From positions 4,416,001-4,480,000 of the forward strand of contig NZ_CP053346.1 of NCBI RefSeq assembly GCF_013113735.1: a stretch of 64,000 nt of DNA, read 5' to 3'. Of the stretch, positions 41,130 through 49,800 are shown piece after piece (position 1 is the stretch's first letter; each line of letters begins with the position of its first letter). The DNA comes from Sphingomonas sp. AP4-R1 (lineage in GTDB: Bacteria > Pseudomonadota > Alphaproteobacteria > Sphingomonadales > Sphingomonadaceae). The translations under genes and the position numbers were made by a program. The notes beneath the pieces are model-generated. The model made no database searches. It was not told the origin of the DNA and was given only the letters and a program-made list of their open reading frames with translations.

Positions 41130-41927
41130 TTACGTTTCGTTTGCCGACTCCGCCACAAGAAACAGGGTTAACGTCTCACCCAGCTCCGGACGCAGCACGG
41201 CCGTCATATGATTGCCCGGAATCGCGATGAAGCGCGCGTCCGGAAGAGCCCCCGCCAATTCCTCGCCGGAGCCGTTGTCGTGATCGTCCTCGCCGTCCAG
41301 CACCAGCATCGGCAAAGTCACGGTCGCCAGTTCATCCAGCGTGGTATCGACGAAACTGTCGAGCAGCGGGATCATCGCCTTGGGATCACCGCCCGTCGTC
41401 TTCAGGAAGGCCTCCGAAAACCATTCGGGCGTGCCGCGAGCATTGTTCCCGAAGTTGTCGAGCACCTTGCGGAAGAAGGTGCCGCGGCCGCCCGTGTGGA
41501 GAATCCCGTCCAGCCCCATCCCGCACAGCACGGATCGACGCGGCCGCGCGCCGCGCACCAGCATCCGCAGCGTCGTGCGCCCGCCCAGCGAATAGCCGCA
41601 CAGATCATAGCCGCCGTCGCTCAGGCCGAGATGCCGGAGCAACGACTCGCCATCGTCCGCCAGCACGTCGGGCGGATAGGCGGCGGGATCGTGCGGCGCG
41701 CCGCTGCGGCCATGTCCGCGCAGATCGGGCAGGATCACGCGATACCCCGCCTCCGCCACACGCGCGGCATGTCCATAACGGATCCAGTTGGTCCACGCGT
41801 TCGAGAACAGACCGTGGATCAGGATCACGGGCCGCGCGGCCGGGTCGCCCATCTCGTAATAAGCGAGGCGCGTGCCGTCGGCGGCGTCTAAGAAAAGGGG
41901 GTCGAGGTCAGTCTGGGAGCTTGCCAA
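41130..41927 (-). CDS. Alpha/beta-fold hydrolase
   Basis: A 265-residue cytosolic hydrolase with the standard order: oxyanion motif ILIHGLFSNAWTNW, LPDLRGHGRS, nucleophile elbow LCGYSLGGRT near residue 114, acid residue in VLDGEDDHDNG and histidine in IPGNHMTAV. The fold covers esterases, haloalkane dehalogenases and C-C hydrolases; there is no clue to the substrate. It overlaps the GFA gene upstream by 20 bases and is probably cotranscribed with it. Confidence 0.9.
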   Translation of the reverse strand: MASSQTDLDPLFLDAADGTRLAYYEMGDPAARPVILIHGLFSNAWTNWIRYGHAARVAEAGYRVILPDLRGHGRSGAPHDPAAYPPDVLADDGESLLRHLGLSDGGYDLCGYSLGGRTTLRMLVRGARPRRSVLCGMGLDGILHTGGRGTFFRKVLDNFGNNARGTPEWFSEAFLKTTGGDPKAMIPLLDSFVDTTLDELATVTLPMLVLDGEDDHDNGSGEELAGALPDARFIAIPGNHMTAVLRPELGETLTLFLVAESANET

Positions 41928-42351
41928 CGGTCTTCATCCATCTGTCCGTAGTGCTGGGATTGTCTTCCGATCGGATGCCGGGAAGATGCGAGGCGTCCAG
42001 CCAGTTGGGCAGGATGCTCTCGGCGCCGAAATTGTGCCGGGGAACGAAGCGCGCGGGATCGTCGAACGATCCCAGCGTCAGGTCGATATTCGTCGCCCGC
42101 TCCAGAAAGGCGAAGCCGAGCGGCGTTCCGCAGGCGGAGCAGAAGGGCCGCCGCGCGATCGGCGAGGATTCATACCAGTCCGGCTCCCGCTCCCAGCGTA
42201 CCTTGTCCTGGGCCACGTTGACGAAGGCGATCGAGGCGCCGCCGGTCGCGCGGCGGCACATCCCGCAATGGCAGAGATAGGCGTCGTCGCTCTCGATCTC
42301 GGCCACGAAGCGCACGCGCCCACATTGGCAGCCGCCGGTCATGCTCGTCAT
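41908..42351 (-). CDS. GFA-family (glutathione-dependent formaldehyde-activating enzyme-like) protein
   Basis: A 147-residue zinc-binding protein of the Mss4-like fold. The zinc ligands are visible in GGCQCGRVRF, CHCGMCRRATG and PFCSACGTPLGF. The family was named after Gfa, now doubted as an enzyme, and most members have no known reaction. It precedes the hydrolase gene with a 20-base overlap. A second family member is at 55701-56063. Confidence 0.9.
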   Translation of the reverse strand: MTSMTGGCQCGRVRFVAEIESDDAYLCHCGMCRRATGGASIAFVNVAQDKVRWEREPDWYESSPIARRPFCSACGTPLGFAFLERATNIDLTLGSFDDPARFVPRHNFGAESILPNWLDASHLPGIRSEDNPSTTDRWMKTVGKLPD

Positions 42352-42541
42352 TTCGCCGCCCTAGCCCATCTGTTCGACGGCGAAAACCGGAAGAGCCCCG
42401 ACGCCGCGGTTGACAGGACAGTATTACTGACGGATTTCCGCGCCATCGGACGCGAGAAGCCCGGCCAAGGCGAGGATGCCCTCGAAACGGCGGGGGTCGA
42501 TGTCCTTCGGCTCCCAGCCTGTCAGCCACCAGGAGCAAGTC

Positions 42542-43294
42542 TTGGATCTCGAACTTCGTGGACGATCCGTCCTCGTCAGCGGCGGATCGCGCGGCATCGG
42601 CCGCGCCATCGTGGAAACCTTTCTGGCCGAAGGCGCACGCGTCGCCTTCTGCGCGCGCGATGCCGCCGGCGTCGCCCGCGCCAATGAAGAGCTGGGCGCC
42701 GATGCCTTCGGCACCGCGCTCGACGTCACCGATCCGGCGGCGATGGAAAGCTGGGTCGCGCAGTCGGCCGATCGGCTGGGCGGCCTCGACATCGTCGTGC
42801 CGAACGTGAGCGCGCTGGCGGGCGGCAGCGATCTGGAAACGTGGCGCGCGGCGGTGGAAACCGACCTGCTCGGCACCGTCTCGATGACGAGCGCCGCCCT
42901 GCCCGCGCTCCGCAAGTCCGATGCGGCCTCGATCGTGCTGATCTCCAGCGTCTCGGGCCGCGAGAATGATATCTTCGCCGAGCCTTATGGAGCGATCAAG
43001 GCGGCGCTGATCCATTATGGCAAGACGCTGTCCGCGCGCCACGCGGCCGAAGGTATCCGCGTCAACACGGTATCGCCCGGCAACGTCTATTTTCCGGACG
43101 GCGTGTGGGGCAAGATCGAGCGCGAGACGCCCGATCTGTTCGCCGAGTGCCTGGGCCAGAATCCGCTCGGCCGCATGGCCCGCCCGGACGAAGTGGCGAA
43201 GGCGGTCGTCTTCCTCGCCAGCCCCGCCGCCAGCTTCACCACCGGCACCAACCTGCTGGTCGACGGCGGCCTGACGCGCGGCGTGCAGTTCTAA
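42542..43294 (+). CDS. Short-chain dehydrogenase/reductase (SDR)
   Basis: A 250-residue classical SDR: VLVSGGSRGIGRA nucleotide-binding motif, VPNVSALAG in place of the NNAG motif, VLISSVSGRE with the catalytic serine, YGAIKAALIHYGK for the Tyr/Lys pair, NTVSPGNVYFPDG, and LLVDGGLTRGVQF at the end. It may act on a 3-oxoacyl or similar substrate; nothing nearby tells which. The start is a TTG after AGGAG at six bases; no ATG of good context exists near the motif. Divergent from the GFA-hydrolase pair. Confidence 0.88.
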   Translation: MDLELRGRSVLVSGGSRGIGRAIVETFLAEGARVAFCARDAAGVARANEELGADAFGTALDVTDPAAMESWVAQSADRLGGLDIVVPNVSALAGGSDLETWRAAVETDLLGTVSMTSAALPALRKSDAASIVLISSVSGRENDIFAEPYGAIKAALIHYGKTLSARHAAEGIRVNTVSPGNVYFPDGVWGKIERETPDLFAECLGQNPLGRMARPDEVAKAVVFLASPAASFTTGTNLLVDGGLTRGVQF

Positions 43295-43301
43295 ATCCTC
43301 T

Positions 43302-43450
43302 CTTCCTCCCTGTGCGCAGCATGGGGAGGGGGACCACGCAAAGCGTGGTGGAGGGGAAATGCGGAACACCGAACGAGTATCCTCCAGGCTCGGAGATACC
43401 CCTCCACCATCCTGCGGATGGTCCCCCTCCCCATCTGCGATGGGGAGGAA
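43302..43450. repeat. Large inverted repeat with CCTCCCC arms between SDR and dnaA
   Basis: The left arm (43302-43355) contains ATGGGGAGGGGGACCACG and an internal CCACGCAAAGCGTGG hairpin; the right arm (43399-43450) contains ACCATCCTGCGGATGGT and CCCCCTCCCCATCTGCGATG. The arms pair with each other and each also folds alone. It lies between two convergent genes and probably ends both transcripts. Confidence 0.82.
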
Positions 43451-43462
43451 CAGGACGAGTGC

Positions 43463-44875
43463 TTACGCCTCCAGCTGACGGATCAGCAGGCGCACGTCGG
43501 CGTCCAGCTCGGCATCGGCGGCACGAAGCTCCTCGATGCGGCGGACGGCGTGGATCACGGTCGTATGGTCGCGTCCGCCGAAACGGCGGCCGATCTCGGG
43601 CAGCGAGCGCTGGGTCAGTTGCTTGGCCAGATACATCGCGATCTGGCGCGGGCGGGCGACTTCACGCGCGCGGCGGGCCGAGCCCATCTCCGACTGGCGG
43701 ATACGATAATGGTCGCACACGCGGCGCTGGATTTCATCGATCGTCACGCGACGCTGGCTGGCGCGCAGCTGGTCGGCCAGCGCCTCCTGCGTGAATTCCA
43801 GGTCGATCGGGCGCTTGGAAAGGTGCGCGAAGGCCAGCACGCGGGTCAGCGCGCCTTCCAGCTCGCGGATCGACGACGACAGACGCTTGGCGAGGAACAT
43901 CACCACGTCGTTCGGCACGGAGACGGCGGGCTGCTGCTCCAGCTTCTTCAGGATGATGTTGTAGCGCAGCTCGAAATCGGCGGCGTTCACGTCCGCCACG
44001 AGGCCCCACGACAGGCGCGAGAGGATCCGGCTCTCAATCCCTTCCAGATCCTGCGGGCTGCGATCCGCGCTGATCACCAGTCGGCGCCCGGCCGAGATCA
44101 GCTCGTTCATCGTGTGGAAGAATTCCTCCTGCGTGGAATCCTTGCCGGCGATGAACTGCACGTCGTCGATCAGCAGCAGATCGGCCGCGCGCAGGCGCGC
44201 CTTGAAGCTGTGCGTGTCCTTGGCGCGCATCGCCGCCACGAACTCGTACATGAACTTCTCGGAGGTCATGTAGATCACCTTCGCGCCCGGATGGCGCAGG
44301 CGATATTCGTGGCCCATGGCGTGCATGAGATGCGTCTTGCCGAGACCGACGCCGCCGTGGAGGAACAGCGGGTTGAAGCCCAGCCGGCCGCCCTCGGCCA
44401 GCGTCTTGGCGGCATTGTAGGCCAGCTCGTTCGCCTTGCCGACGACGAAGCTGTCGAACGTGAAACGATCTTCCAGCTGGCTGCCGCGCTCCGGCTCGAT
44501 CACCACGACGGGAGCGACTTCGGCCTCCACCACGGGCGTCTCGAAGCTGAAGGTCGATCGCGCGGGCGCGTCCGCGCGCGCCTCGACGAGGATCTCGCCG
44601 CAGCCGGGCAGCGCCACGCGCCACGCGGCGGCCAGCTGATCGGCGAAGTGATTCTGCACCCAATCCGCCAGAAAGGCGGACGGCGCGACGAGGCGCACGT
44701 CGCCCGATTCGGAATCCACGCCCGCCAGCTCCAGCGAGCGCAGCCAGCCGTCGAACGAACGCTGGCCGCAGCTCTTGCGAAGCGTGTCGCGCACGGCCGT
44801 CCAGGCCGACTCCGCCGTCGGAGGAGTCGTCGCCGTCTCTACGTGAAACTGCCTGGCAGACACTGCATCGCGCAC
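43463..44875 (-). CDS. dnaA: Chromosomal replication initiator protein
   Basis: DnaA, the ATP-dependent initiator that melts oriC. The 470-residue product has domain I ([22 protein letters not shown]), a linker, the AAA+ domain III with Walker [14 protein letters not shown], Walker [11 protein letters not shown] and [11 protein letters not shown], and the DNA-binding domain IV with the signature [15 protein letters not shown]. The open frame extends 34 codons further upstream to a TTG, but that part is not DnaA-like; GGGAGA at suitable distance before the GTG at 44875 makes this the likely start. Upstream is a 400-base AT-richer region. No clear DnaA box was found there. Confidence 0.95.
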   Translation of the reverse strand: MRDAVSARQFHVETATTPPTAESAWTAVRDTLRKSCGQRSFDGWLRSLELAGVDSESGDVRLVAPSAFLADWVQNHFADQLAAAWRVALPGCGEILVEARADAPARSTFSFETPVVEAEVAPVVVIEPERGSQLEDRFTFDSFVVGKANELAYNAAKTLAEGGRLGFNPLFLHGGVGLGKTHLMHAMGHEYRLRHPGAKVIYMTSEKFMYEFVAAMRAKDTHSFKARLRAADLLLIDDVQFIAGKDSTQEEFFHTMNELISAGRRLVISADRSPQDLEGIESRILSRLSWGLVADVNAADFELRYNIILKKLEQQPAVSVPNDVVMFLAKRLSSSIRELEGALTRVLAFAHLSKRPIDLEFTQEALADQLRASQRRVTIDEIQRRVCDHYRIRQSEMGSARRAREVARPRQIAMYLAKQLTQRSLPEIGRRFGGRDHTTVIHAVRRIEELRAADAELDADVRLLIRQLEA

Positions 44876-45217
44876 GCGCAAAACTCTCCCGTTCGCTCGG
44901 ACGACCTCGTCGAGCGTTGGTTGGCAAACTGAGCAAAGCCCCCACGCAGCGGCCCCCGCGCGCGTCGGCAATCGCAATCCCGTGAACGCCGGATCGGAGA
45001 ATCACCGGACCGGCAAAGCCAACCTAGGGACCTCGGGACCGGGCAATCAAGCGGTCAAATCGTCATGCTTTTGAAATATACCCGCTTGACACCGAGTCCT
45101 GCGGATATTTGCCATAACTTTTCTCAAGTCATTGAGAAATTTATGTATTCTTTGTTACGCTTCGGAGAATCATTTGTTTTCCGAGGGATGGAACCCATCC
45201 TGCATAAACAGCAAAAA
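44876..45217. other. Intergenic regulatory region between rpsT and dnaA
   Basis: A 342-base stretch without a gene. The part from about 45060 to 45200 is far richer in A and T than the surroundings and is the place to expect the dnaA promoter. It holds the palindrome at 45120-45139. I searched it by eye for TTATCCACA-type DnaA boxes and found none that is convincing, so I do not call an origin. Confidence 0.6.
45120..45139. promoter_or_regulatory. Palindrome in the dnaA upstream region
   Basis: TTTCTCAA-GTCA-TTGAGAAA, perfect 8-base arms with a four-base centre, about 245 bases before the dnaA start and within the AT-rich block. It looks like a dimeric-repressor or activator site. The binding protein is unknown. 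Confidence 0.5.
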
Positions 45218-45244
45218 GCCCGCCGATCTAAGCGACCGGCGGGC
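45211..45244 (-). terminator. Intrinsic terminator downstream of rpsT
   Basis: An 11-bp stem (45218-45228 with 45234-45244, one G-U pair) with a five-base loop, followed on the minus strand by TTTTTGC. It lies 32 bases after the rpsT stop codon and separates rpsT from dnaA. Confidence 0.88.
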
Positions 45245-45275
45245 CCTGATTTTGCGCCCGAAACGGGGCTAACGG

Positions 45276-45539
45276 TTACGCCAGTGCGGCGACCGCCTTC
45301 GTCAGGCGCGCGAACTTGCGCGAGACGGTGTTCTTGTGGAGCACGCCCTTCGACACGCCACGCGCCATCTCCGGCTGGGCGGCGGCGAGCGCCGCAGAGG
45401 CGGCCGCCTTGTCGCCAGCGCCGATCGCCGACTCGACCTTCTTCACGAAAGTACGGATGCGGCTGACGCGCGCACCGTTGATTTCCGCGCGGCGATCGTT
45501 GCGACGGATGCGCTTCTTGGCTTGCGGCGTGTTCGCCAT
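45276..45539 (-). CDS. rpsT: 30S ribosomal protein S20
   Basis: An 87-residue basic, helical ribosomal protein of the small subunit. It begins [27 protein letters not shown], the standard opening of S20, and ends with [12 protein letters not shown]. Length and lysine/arginine content fit. The gene lies upstream of dnaA on the same strand, an arrangement common in alphaproteobacteria, with its own terminator. Confidence 0.97.
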   Translation of the reverse strand: MANTPQAKKRIRRNDRRAEINGARVSRIRTFVKKVESAIGAGDKAAASAALAAAQPEMARGVSKGVLHKNTVSRKFARLTKAVAALA

Positions 45540-45605
45540 CTGATCGAAACCCTTGGCTTGAAATTGGAAGAGCGACGCCGGGCGGACCCGCGTCGTGAAG
45601 CGCGC

Positions 45606-45634
45606 CCACTACAGAAGGTGACCTATCTCGTCAA
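45606..45634 (-). promoter_or_regulatory. Possible rpsT promoter
   Basis: On the minus strand TTGACG (45629-45634), 17 bases, then TAGTGG (45606-45611), about 65 bases before the rpsT start. The spacing is ideal and the -35 box good; the -10 box is weak, as is usual in high-GC alphaproteobacteria. Confidence 0.4.
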
Positions 45635-45670
45635 CCGACCATATGCGGCCGCAGGCCAATCTCCCCTCTC

Positions 45671-45731
45671 CTCTGCGTCTCCGCGTCTCTGCGTGAAAAA
45701 TTGGTTCACGCAGAGACGCGGAGACGCAGAG
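45671..45731. repeat. Perfect 27-bp palindrome between mutM and rpsT
   Basis: Arms 45671-45697 and 45705-45731 are exact reverse complements with a seven-base loop. The arms consist of CTCTGCGTCTCCGCGTCTC followed by TGCGTGAA. A single degenerate arm of the same family lies near 11495. It sits 40 bases after the mutM start on the upstream side and 130 bases ahead of rpsT. Confidence 0.92.
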
Positions 45732-45770
45732 AGAAAGGCCATTGCGCTGCGCGCGATCCTGGAAGCGATG

Positions 45771-46583
45771 CTATTTCTGGCACCTCGGGCACCAGAACGT
45801 TGATCGCCCGCCATCCACCTGCCGGGCGACAAGCCCGCCGCATTCGCACGGCTCGCCCTCGCGCCCGTAGACGAGGAACTGCTTGGAGAAATAGCCGAGC
45901 TGCCCGTCCGGCCGCGCATAGTCGCGCAGCGACGATCCCCCCGCCTCGATCGCCGCCTCCAATACCTCGTGGATCGCCACCACCAGCTTCCTCAGCTTCG
46001 CCAGCGAGATCGATCCGCCCGGTGCGCGCGGGTTTATCCGCGCCATATACAGCGCCTCGCACACATAGATGTTGCCCAGCCCCGCCACGATCCGCTGATC
46101 CAGCAGCAGCAATTTGATCGGCGCGATCCGCCCGGCCAGGCGCTCCGCCAGGAACGCCGCCGTCAGCGTCTCGCCCAGCGGCTCCGGCCCCAGCGCCGCA
46201 AAGGCCGGAAACGCCGCCACCTCGTCCGTCCGCACCAGATCGAGCGAGCCGAAGCGGCGCGGATCGCACAGCGACAGGCGCCGCCCCTCCTCCGTCTCCA
46301 GCAGCAGATGATCGTGCTTGCCGAGGTCTTCGGGATCGACCCGCCACCGCCCGGACATGCCGAGGTGGAAGATCATCGTGTCGCCGCGATCCGTCTCGAT
46401 CAGCCCATATTTGGCGCGCCGGCCCAGCCCCGTCACCACGGCGCCCGTGAGTCGCTGGCGCAGATCGGGCGGGATCACGCGGCGCAGGTCCGCGCGGCGC
46501 GGCTCGACGGTGATCAGGCGCTGGCCCTCCAGCACGGGGCGCAGGCCGCGCACGGTGGTTTCGACCTCGGGAAGCTCGGGCAT
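45771..46583 (-). CDS. mutM: Formamidopyrimidine-DNA glycosylase (Fpg)
   Basis: Removes 8-oxoguanine and formamidopyrimidines from DNA and nicks the site. The 270-residue product begins PELPEVETTVRGL, whose proline is the Schiff-base nucleophile and glutamate the general acid; RAKYGLIE carries the conserved lysine of the beta-turn; GLGNIYVCEALY holds the helix-two-turn-helix; and the C-terminal zinc finger is CECGG...FWCPRC. Everything needed for activity is present. Divergent from ubiE, with 46 bases between the two starts. Confidence 0.97.
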   Translation of the reverse strand: MPELPEVETTVRGLRPVLEGQRLITVEPRRADLRRVIPPDLRQRLTGAVVTGLGRRAKYGLIETDRGDTMIFHLGMSGRWRVDPEDLGKHDHLLLETEEGRRLSLCDPRRFGSLDLVRTDEVAAFPAFAALGPEPLGETLTAAFLAERLAGRIAPIKLLLLDQRIVAGLGNIYVCEALYMARINPRAPGGSISLAKLRKLVVAIHEVLEAAIEAGGSSLRDYARPDGQLGYFSKQFLVYGREGEPCECGGLVARQVDGGRSTFWCPRCQK

Positions 46584-46629
46584 GCACGGCCGCTAGCCCA
46601 TTCCCGCTGCCGCCGCTATGGCGCCCCAC

Positions 46630-47361
46630 ATGAGCGAAACCGTGTCGTTCGGCTATGCCGAGGTCAGCCCCGAAGAGAAAACCCAGAAGGTCGGCGAGGT
46701 GTTCGCGCGCGTCGCCCGCCGCTACGACATCATGAACGATGCGATGTCGGCCGGGATGCATCGCCTGTGGAAGGATCGCTTCGTGTCGCGCGTGAAGCCG
46801 CGCGAGGGCGAGACGATCCTCGATATGGCGGGCGGCACGGGCGACATCGCCTTCCGCATGGCCCGCCACGGCGCCGCCGTCACCGTGTCGGACATCAACC
46901 CGGCGATGCTGGATGTCGGCCGCCAGCGCGCCGAGAAGAAGCGGATCGAGGGCCTCACCTTCATCGAGCAGAATGCCGAGACGCTCACCTTTTCTGACAA
47001 GGCGTTCGACGCCTACACGATCGCCTTCGGCATCCGGAACGTCACGGACATTCCGGCGGCGCTGCGCGAGGCGCATCGCGTGCTGAAGCGCGGCGGCCGC
47101 TTCTTCTGCCTCGAATTCTCGACCACGCTCTGGCCCGGCTTCGCGGACATTTACGACGTCTATTCGCACAAGATCGTGCCCAAGCTGGGCAAGATGATCG
47201 CGGATGACGAGGAGAGCTATCGCTACCTGATCGAGTCGATCCGCCGCTTCCCCACGATGGACCGCTTCAAGGCGATGATCGGCGAGGCCGGCTTCGTCCA
47301 GACCAAGGCCGAACCCATCCTCGGCGGCCTCGTCGCGATCCACTCGGGCTGGAAGATATGA
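46630..47361 (+). CDS. ubiE: Demethylmenaquinone/ubiquinone C-methyltransferase
   Basis: SAM-dependent C-methyltransferase of ubiquinone synthesis. The 243-residue product shows VARRYDIMNDAMSAGMHRLWKDRFV, the SAM-binding DMAGGTGDIAFRMA, SDINPAML, AFGIRNVTDIPAALREAHRVLKRGGRFFCLEFS and a terminal GGLVAIHSGWKI, all diagnostic for UbiE. The ATG at 46630 (MSETVSFGY) is chosen over one four codons upstream by the usual N-terminus; neither has a clear Shine-Dalgarno site. ubiB follows 37 bases later. Confidence 0.96.
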   Translation: MSETVSFGYAEVSPEEKTQKVGEVFARVARRYDIMNDAMSAGMHRLWKDRFVSRVKPREGETILDMAGGTGDIAFRMARHGAAVTVSDINPAMLDVGRQRAEKKRIEGLTFIEQNAETLTFSDKAFDAYTIAFGIRNVTDIPAALREAHRVLKRGGRFFCLEFSTTLWPGFADIYDVYSHKIVPKLGKMIADDEESYRYLIESIRRFPTMDRFKAMIGEAGFVQTKAEPILGGLVAIHSGWKI

Positions 47362-47398
47362 CCATGCCGATCCCCGTTGTGGGGAGCCGTAGAGGGGT

Positions 47399-48931
47399 AT
47401 GACCACCTCCGTCGTCCACGCGCTCCGCCTCGCGCGCTGGGGCCGCACCCTCGCGCGCCACGGCGCGCTGATGGGGATCGAGCGCGATCCGAACACGCCC
47501 GCCACGATCCGCCGCCTGTTTCGCGTGCTGCGCATCGGCGCGCGCGTGCCGGCCCGGCCCAATTATGCCGATGCGTTCCAGGCGATCGGCCCGGCCGCGA
47601 TCAAGCTCGGCCAGGCGCTCGCCACCCGTCCCGATCTGGTGGGCGAGGAAGCCGCGCGGGATCTCACGCGCCTGCAGGATGCCGTCCCCCCCGCGCCCTT
47701 CGCGCTGGTCCGCGCCGAGATCGAGCGCAGCCTCGAGAAATCGATCGAGCAGGCCTATGCCGCGTTCGATCCCGAGCCCGTCGGCGCCGCCTCGATCGCG
47801 CAAGTCCACCGCGCGACGACGCATGAGGGCCGCGACGTCGCGGTGAAGGTGCTGCGCCCCGGCATCGAGGAAGACCTCGCCAAGGCGATCGAGACCTATG
47901 AATGGGCGGCCGCGCAGGCCGAGGCGATCGGTGGCGAATTTTCCCGCCTGAAGCCGCGCCTCGTCATCGCCCATTTCCGCCAGTGGACCTCGCGCGAGCT
48001 GGATCTGCGGCGCGAGGCGGCCTCCGCCTCCGAACTGGCCGAGAATATGGCTGCCGAGCCCGGCTTCACCGTCCCCCAGATCGACTGGAGCCGCACCACC
48101 CGCCGCGTGATGACGCTGGAATGGGTGCCCGGCATCAAGCTCTCCGATCGCACCGCCCTGATCGCCGCCGGGCACGACACGCATGCGCTGGCCGCCATCG
48201 TCGTCCGCTCCTTCCTGCGACAGGCGATCGCGGACGGCTTCTTCCATGCCGATCTCCACCAGGGCAATCTGTTCGCGCTGCCGGACGGCCGCATCGCCGC
48301 GATCGATTTCGGCATCATGGGCCGCATCAACCGGCAGGCGCGCCTGTGGCTGGCCGAGATCCTCCACGGCCTGCTCACCGGTAATTATGCCCGCGTGGCG
48401 GAAATCCATTTCGAGGCGGGCTATGTCCCCGCGCACCACAATCTCGCCGAATTCACCACGGCTCTCCGCGCCGTGGGCGAGCCGATCCGCGGCCTGCCGG
48501 TCAAGGACGTCTCGATCGGCCAGATGCTGGACGGCCTGTTCGCGATCACGCGCGATTTCGACATGGAAACGCAGCCGCACCTGCTGCTGCTCCAGAAGAC
48601 GATGGTGATGGTGGAGGGTGTCGCCTCGATGCTCGATCCGGACATCAACATGTGGGAGGTGTCGGGCCCGTTCGTGAAGGAATGGCTGCGCGACGAACTC
48701 GGCCCCGAGGCCTGGCTCGCCGACCGCCTGACCGAGGATCTCCGCACCCTCGCCCGCCTGCCCGAACTCGTCCGCCGTATCGAGGCCCGCTACCCGGCGC
48801 CGGGCGCCGCGCCCCCGCCCCCGCCGCTGCGCGAGGTGCAGGTGGTCCGCATCGGCGGCGGCTGGCGTTATGCGGTGGTGGCCGTGCTGGCGGGCCTGCT
48901 CGGCGCCGGCATAGCCTACCTCCTGGGCTGA
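47399..48931 (+). CDS. ubiB: Ubiquinone biosynthesis regulatory kinase-like protein
   Basis: An ADCK/UbiB-family atypical kinase with ATPase activity required for ubiquinone synthesis, attached to the inner membrane. The 510-residue product has the KxGQ motif in AAIKLGQALATRP, the alanine-rich loop in PVGAASIAQVHRA in place of the normal P-loop, VAVKVLRPG with the invariant lysine, FFHADLHQGNLF and AIDFGIMGRI for the catalytic and metal-binding residues, and a C-terminal transmembrane helix (YAVVAVLAGLLGAGIAYLLG). It forms the usual ubiE-ubiB pair. Confidence 0.96.
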   Translation: MTTSVVHALRLARWGRTLARHGALMGIERDPNTPATIRRLFRVLRIGARVPARPNYADAFQAIGPAAIKLGQALATRPDLVGEEAARDLTRLQDAVPPAPFALVRAEIERSLEKSIEQAYAAFDPEPVGAASIAQVHRATTHEGRDVAVKVLRPGIEEDLAKAIETYEWAAAQAEAIGGEFSRLKPRLVIAHFRQWTSRELDLRREAASASELAENMAAEPGFTVPQIDWSRTTRRVMTLEWVPGIKLSDRTALIAAGHDTHALAAIVVRSFLRQAIADGFFHADLHQGNLFALPDGRIAAIDFGIMGRINRQARLWLAEILHGLLTGNYARVAEIHFEAGYVPAHHNLAEFTTALRAVGEPIRGLPVKDVSIGQMLDGLFAITRDFDMETQPHLLLLQKTMVMVEGVASMLDPDINMWEVSGPFVKEWLRDELGPEAWLADRLTEDLRTLARLPELVRRIEARYPAPGAAPPPPPLREVQVVRIGGGWRYAVVAVLAGLLGAGIAYLLG

Positions 48932-48979
48932 TGCCGACGCGCGAGGTCGAGCGATCGGTGGCCTGTCAGCGTCCGCACC

Positions 48980-49552
48980 TCACCCGATCGGGCGTGGCCA
49001 GCGCACGGAGGCGATAAGGGAGATAGGCCGCGCTCCGGAATGGTCGCGTGATGCGCGCAGCATCCCCCCGATCAACAGAAACCCGACGATGAAGGCCGCC
49101 CACGTCGCCGGTTCGGGGACGATCGAGGTATCGATGATGGTCAGGCGCGCGGATTCATAATCGAGTTCGTCCAGGTTCATGTAGACGCCGGGCGTCGAAA
49201 GCGCGCCATTGGTCAGGACAAAAATCGCTCCAAAGGAGTTGTTGTTGTTATCCCGACCATAGAAACCAACATAATCAGCATCGTCGACGGCGATATTCAG
49301 GTTTCTGATATCCGGTATGAATTCCGCCCGGAAACAGGCCACCGACCCCGCCCCGGTCACCGAACAATTCGTCAGAACGTTCTCCGGAAAATTCACATAG
49401 CTGGTGATATAGTCCGGCTGCGTGATCTCCACCGATCCGACAAGGCCGATAAATGTCTCGATAACGTCGAGCTTGTAAATCACCGACGCCCGAACCGGGT
49501 TCGACAGCAGCCCGACGAGAAAGAATGCAAGTCCTGCAATCGCGCGGATCAT
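48980..49552 (-). CDS. PEP-CTERM sorting-domain protein
   Basis: A 190-residue exported protein. A signal peptide (MIRAIAGLAFFLVGLLSNPVRA) is followed by a beta-rich body without recognisable catalytic motif, with two cysteines near residues 64 and 74. Close to the end is VPEPATWAAFIVGFLLIGGML plus RASR, the PEP-CTERM tripartite signal recognised by exosortase; it is followed by an unusual 20-residue tail. Such proteins are found in sphingomonads with an exosortase/EPS system, which is not in this window. Codon use is somewhat lower in GC than the flanks. GGGGGGAC lies before the ATG at 49552. Confidence 0.85.
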   Translation of the reverse strand: MIRAIAGLAFFLVGLLSNPVRASVIYKLDVIETFIGLVGSVEITQPDYITSYVNFPENVLTNCSVTGAGSVACFRAEFIPDIRNLNIAVDDADYVGFYGRDNNNNSFGAIFVLTNGALSTPGVYMNLDELDYESARLTIIDTSIVPEPATWAAFIVGFLLIGGMLRASRDHSGARPISLIASVRWPRPIG

Positions 49553-49800
49553 ATCCAAGTCCCCCCACAAGGATTCGGTTAATCATACATGATTTTCGCT
49601 CAATTGCGCGATTCATTTGATCCACTCGACAATCGACTGCCGATCACCGCCAACCAGAAATATATCATTGCCGCACGACACTGCGCCCGCCACGCCACTA
49701 CCGAGCCATGCTCAAAGGCCGGTATCGGCATGCGCGACGCGGCCGCTCCGTCCCGCGTGCCATGCCTTGCCCCCGCCTGCCCCCGGCCATAACGGGGCGC

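Noticed and set aside
44876..44977. Longer DnaA start (TTG at 44977)
   Set aside because: The extra 34 residues do not resemble DnaA domain I and the GTG at 44875 has a proper Shine-Dalgarno site.
45085..45095. TTGACACCGAG in the dnaA upstream region, resembling half of the uronate operator
   Set aside because: Only the first eight bases match and the palindromic core is absent.
44876..45217. Chromosome origin next to dnaA
   Set aside because: No cluster of DnaA boxes is visible, and in many alphaproteobacteria the origin is not beside dnaA; no call is made.
45065..45466. A 133-codon plus-strand frame starting in the AT-rich dnaA upstream region
   Set aside because: Its second half is antisense to rpsT and the first half has no ribosome site; more likely a chance frame in regulatory DNA.
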